Positions 43,951 to 45,820 of a stretch of 45,820 nucleotides of DNA are shown here, in pieces. The stretch lies in the NCBI GenBank assembly GCA_946056135.1, contig CAMGIN010000010.1, positions 1-45,820 of the forward strand, given 5' to 3'. The notes beneath the pieces are model-generated. The model was not told the origin of the DNA, searched no databases, and saw only the letters and a list, made by a program, of their open reading frames with translations. The stretch is from an uncultured bacterium. GTDB lineage: Bacteria; Bacillota; Clostridia; Oscillospirales; Oscillospiraceae. The position numbers were made by a program, and so were the translations under genes. Numbering within the stretch: position 1 is the stretch's first letter; each line of letters starts with the position of its first letter.

Positions 43951-44806
43951 AGTTCACACCTCCCAGTTCGTAGATAAAGATCTCTTCCAGAGACAATGGC
44001 AGCACGTCGAAGTAAGCGGGGTTCGCTGCCGCCGCTTTGGCGCTGATGTCCTGGGGATTTCCCCGGACGATGAGGGTCTTCAGCCTACCGGAGGAAGCTT
44101 CGTGAAGAATGTCCAGACCTTCCGGGGTGTCGCCCACCAGCTGCAGCTTGTGGGTGGCGCCCTGCATGTCCGCCAGGCTCTTTTCCAGCAGCATTTTTCC
44201 GTGGTCCATGATGCCCACATGGTCGCACACGTCCTCCAGCTCCCGCAGATTGTGGGAGGAGATCAGCACCGTGGTGCCGTGCTCCGCCACGTCCGCCAGG
44301 ATCAGGCTCATGACCTGCCGCCGCATCACCGGGTCCAGGCCGTCCACGGGCTCATCCAGAATCAGCACCTCCGGCCGGGCGCTGAGGGTCAGCTGGAAGG
44401 CCGCCTGCTTCTGCATGCCCTTGGAGAACCGGCGGATGGGGCTCTTGGGGGGCAGCTGGAAGATGTCATACAGCCGCTGGAATAGACATGTGTCAAATCT
44501 GGGGTAGATCCCCTGATAGAATTTTCCCATTTCCTCCAATGTGGCGGAGGGAAAGTAGAACACGTCGTCGGGGATATAGCCGATGGCGGCCTTCACGGCA
44601 GGGTTCTCGTACACCGGCTGGCCCATAACGGTAATGCCGCCGCTGTCCGGGCGGTAGACCCCGGTGAGGTGGCGGATGGCGGTGGATTTGCCCGCGCCGT
44701 TGGGGCCCACCAGACCGTAAACCGCTCCCTGGGGCACCGTCAGGGTCAGATCGTCCAGGGCCTTGAAGGTGCCGAAGGTCTTGGTCACGTTTTTCATTTC
44801 AAGCAT
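43925..44806 (-). CDS. ABC transporter ATP-binding protein
   Basis: GLVGPNGAGKSTAIRHLTGVY...LSARPEVLILDEPVDGLDPVMRRQ. Confidence 0.95.
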   Translation of the reverse strand: MLEMKNVTKTFGTFKALDDLTLTVPQGAVYGLVGPNGAGKSTAIRHLTGVYRPDSGGITVMGQPVYENPAVKAAIGYIPDDVFYFPSATLEEMGKFYQGIYPRFDTCLFQRLYDIFQLPPKSPIRRFSKGMQKQAAFQLTLSARPEVLILDEPVDGLDPVMRRQVMSLILADVAEHGTTVLISSHNLRELEDVCDHVGIMDHGKMLLEKSLADMQGATHKLQLVGDTPEGLDILHEASSGRLKTLIVRGNPQDISAKAAAANPAYFDVLPLSLEEIFIYELGGVNYAVKDILL

Positions 44807-45167
44807 TTGTCTTTCCTCCTTCCGAAAGCCGCTGCCGCAGCTGCTCCGGGGTAACTCCCAGGGTCATCAGCGCCGCCGCGGCCTCGTCGAACGCGTTGTA
44901 CCAGCGTTCCCATTCCTGCTCCTGGCCCTTGGCGTTGCCGCAGACGAAGCAGCCCTTCCCCGGTACCGTGGCGATCCAGGCCTCCGCCTCCAGCCTTCGA
45001 TAGGCCCGCTGGATGGTATTGGGGTTGATAGCCAGCGTGGATGCCAGTTCCCGAACACTGGGAAGCTTGTCTCCCGGCTGCAAAACCCCGGTGATAATCT
45101 GCTCCCGGATGCCGTCGATGATCTGGGTGTAGATGGGCCGGGAATCCCGGTAGTCTAAATGCACCAT
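44799..45167 (-). CDS. GntR family (YtrA-like) transcriptional regulator
   Basis: PIYTQIIDGIREQIITGVLQPGDKLPSVRELASTLAINPNTIQRAYRRLEAEAWIATVPGKGCFV. Confidence 0.94.
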   Translation of the reverse strand: MVHLDYRDSRPIYTQIIDGIREQIITGVLQPGDKLPSVRELASTLAINPNTIQRAYRRLEAEAWIATVPGKGCFVCGNAKGQEQEWERWYNAFDEAAAALMTLGVTPEQLRQRLSEGGKTNA

Positions 45168-45180
45168 ACGCTCCCTCCTT

Positions 45181-45207
45181 AACTGTATTAGTTGTGCTAG
45201 TACAGTT
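45181..45207. promoter_or_regulatory. GntR operator-like dyad AACTGTATTAG-TTGTG-CTAGTACAGTT
   Basis: 11-bp arms with one mismatch immediately upstream of the GntR gene. Confidence 0.75.
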
Positions 45208-45341
45208 AGTATAACGCTTCCTACAGTTCCCGTCAAGAGGGAGATTCTTAAGATTTTCGTAAGGCTTCGACTATCACGACACACATCGTAAGATGCCGCC
45301 CCCTACGGACAAATCATTTTCAACTGTTTGGCAAATCAGGA

Positions 45342-45391
45342 TTGACAAATACCCTATGGGGGTATATAATACAGATACCCCGTAGGGGTAT
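45342..45391 (+). promoter_or_regulatory. csoR promoter with two CsoR-type operators
   Basis: TTGACA-N17-TATAAT (45342-45370); ATACCCTATGGGGGTAT (45349-45365) and ATACCCCGTAGGGGTAT (45375-45391). Confidence 0.9.
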
Positions 45392-45414
45392 TTTGAATAA
45401 AAAAGGAGCCAGCT

Positions 45415-45714
45415 ATGGAAGAGAAAACATGCTGCCATAAGACAAAGCAGCGCACGGAGGAGGAGCGGAAAAGCCTGGTGAACCGCCTGAGCCGGATCGA
45501 GGGACAGATCCGGGGCATCCGGGGCATGGTGGAGAAGGACGCCTACTGTACGGATATTCTGGTTCAGGCGGCGGCGGTGAACGCGGCCCTGAACGCCTTT
45601 AATAAAGAGCTGCTGGCGCAGCACATCCGCACCTGCGTAGCCCAGGATATCCGGGACGGCAAGGACGAGACCATCGACGAGCTGGTGGCTACGCTGCAGA
45701 AGCTCATGAAATAA
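45415..45714 (+). CDS. csoR: CsoR family copper-sensing transcriptional repressor
   Basis: RLSRIEGQIRGIRGMVEKDAYCTDILVQ...AQHIRTC; C-x24-H-x3-C ligand spacing. Confidence 0.94.
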   Translation: MEEKTCCHKTKQRTEEERKSLVNRLSRIEGQIRGIRGMVEKDAYCTDILVQAAAVNAALNAFNKELLAQHIRTCVAQDIRDGKDETIDELVATLQKLMK

Positions 45715-45820
45715 CAATGGGACAAAAAATCTGCTTGTGTAAATGATCGTTTATCGTAGTATACTCGACAGAAGGTTATACACAAAAAATTTATGCTGTG
45801 AGCGTAGGGGGCGGCATCCT

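Overview
The window is about 45.8 kb of a spore-forming, Gram-positive anaerobe. Gene content (yabP/yabQ/divIC, two large serine recombinases, a CODH/ACS cluster) suggests an Oscillospiraceae-like Clostridium; this placement is inferred. (1) About 1-17.9 kb is accessory DNA: two related mobilizable modules in the same orientation, each with primase C-terminus, GTAC-rich dyad, conserved leader with an oriT-like hairpin, small DNA-binding-like protein, MobV-type relaxase, large serine recombinase and a small ORF. Between them lies a TetR regulator divergent from a membrane microprotein and three N-terminally anchored alpha/beta hydrolases, followed by an orphan sigma factor, an XRE regulator, an excisionase-like HTH and two primase genes. 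(2) About 18-36.3 kb is chromosomal: SLH protein, tatD, HAD phosphatase, Sfp-type PPTase, yabP-yabQ-divIC-S1 protein, SDR, rpiB, dapF/dapB/dapA, DUF2461, metallophosphoesterase, an unusual ParB-like/BMP fusion, and MoxR-DUF58-transglutaminase. (3) About 36.6-41.5 kb is acsB-cooC-cooS with apparently intact metal-ligand residues. (4) About 42-45.8 kb is an ABC exporter with a GntR/YtrA-type regulator, then a CsoR repressor with textbook operators. The most unusual signals are in non-coding DNA: concentric nested palindromes with heptad-repeat arms, a MITE-like palindrome placed exactly at the divIC stop codon, multi-hairpin RNA-like regions in the mobile elements, a promoter bracketed by a perfect 13-bp inverted repeat, and an intergenic 13-mer found four times. 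All calls were made by eye from the sequence; no searches were run.
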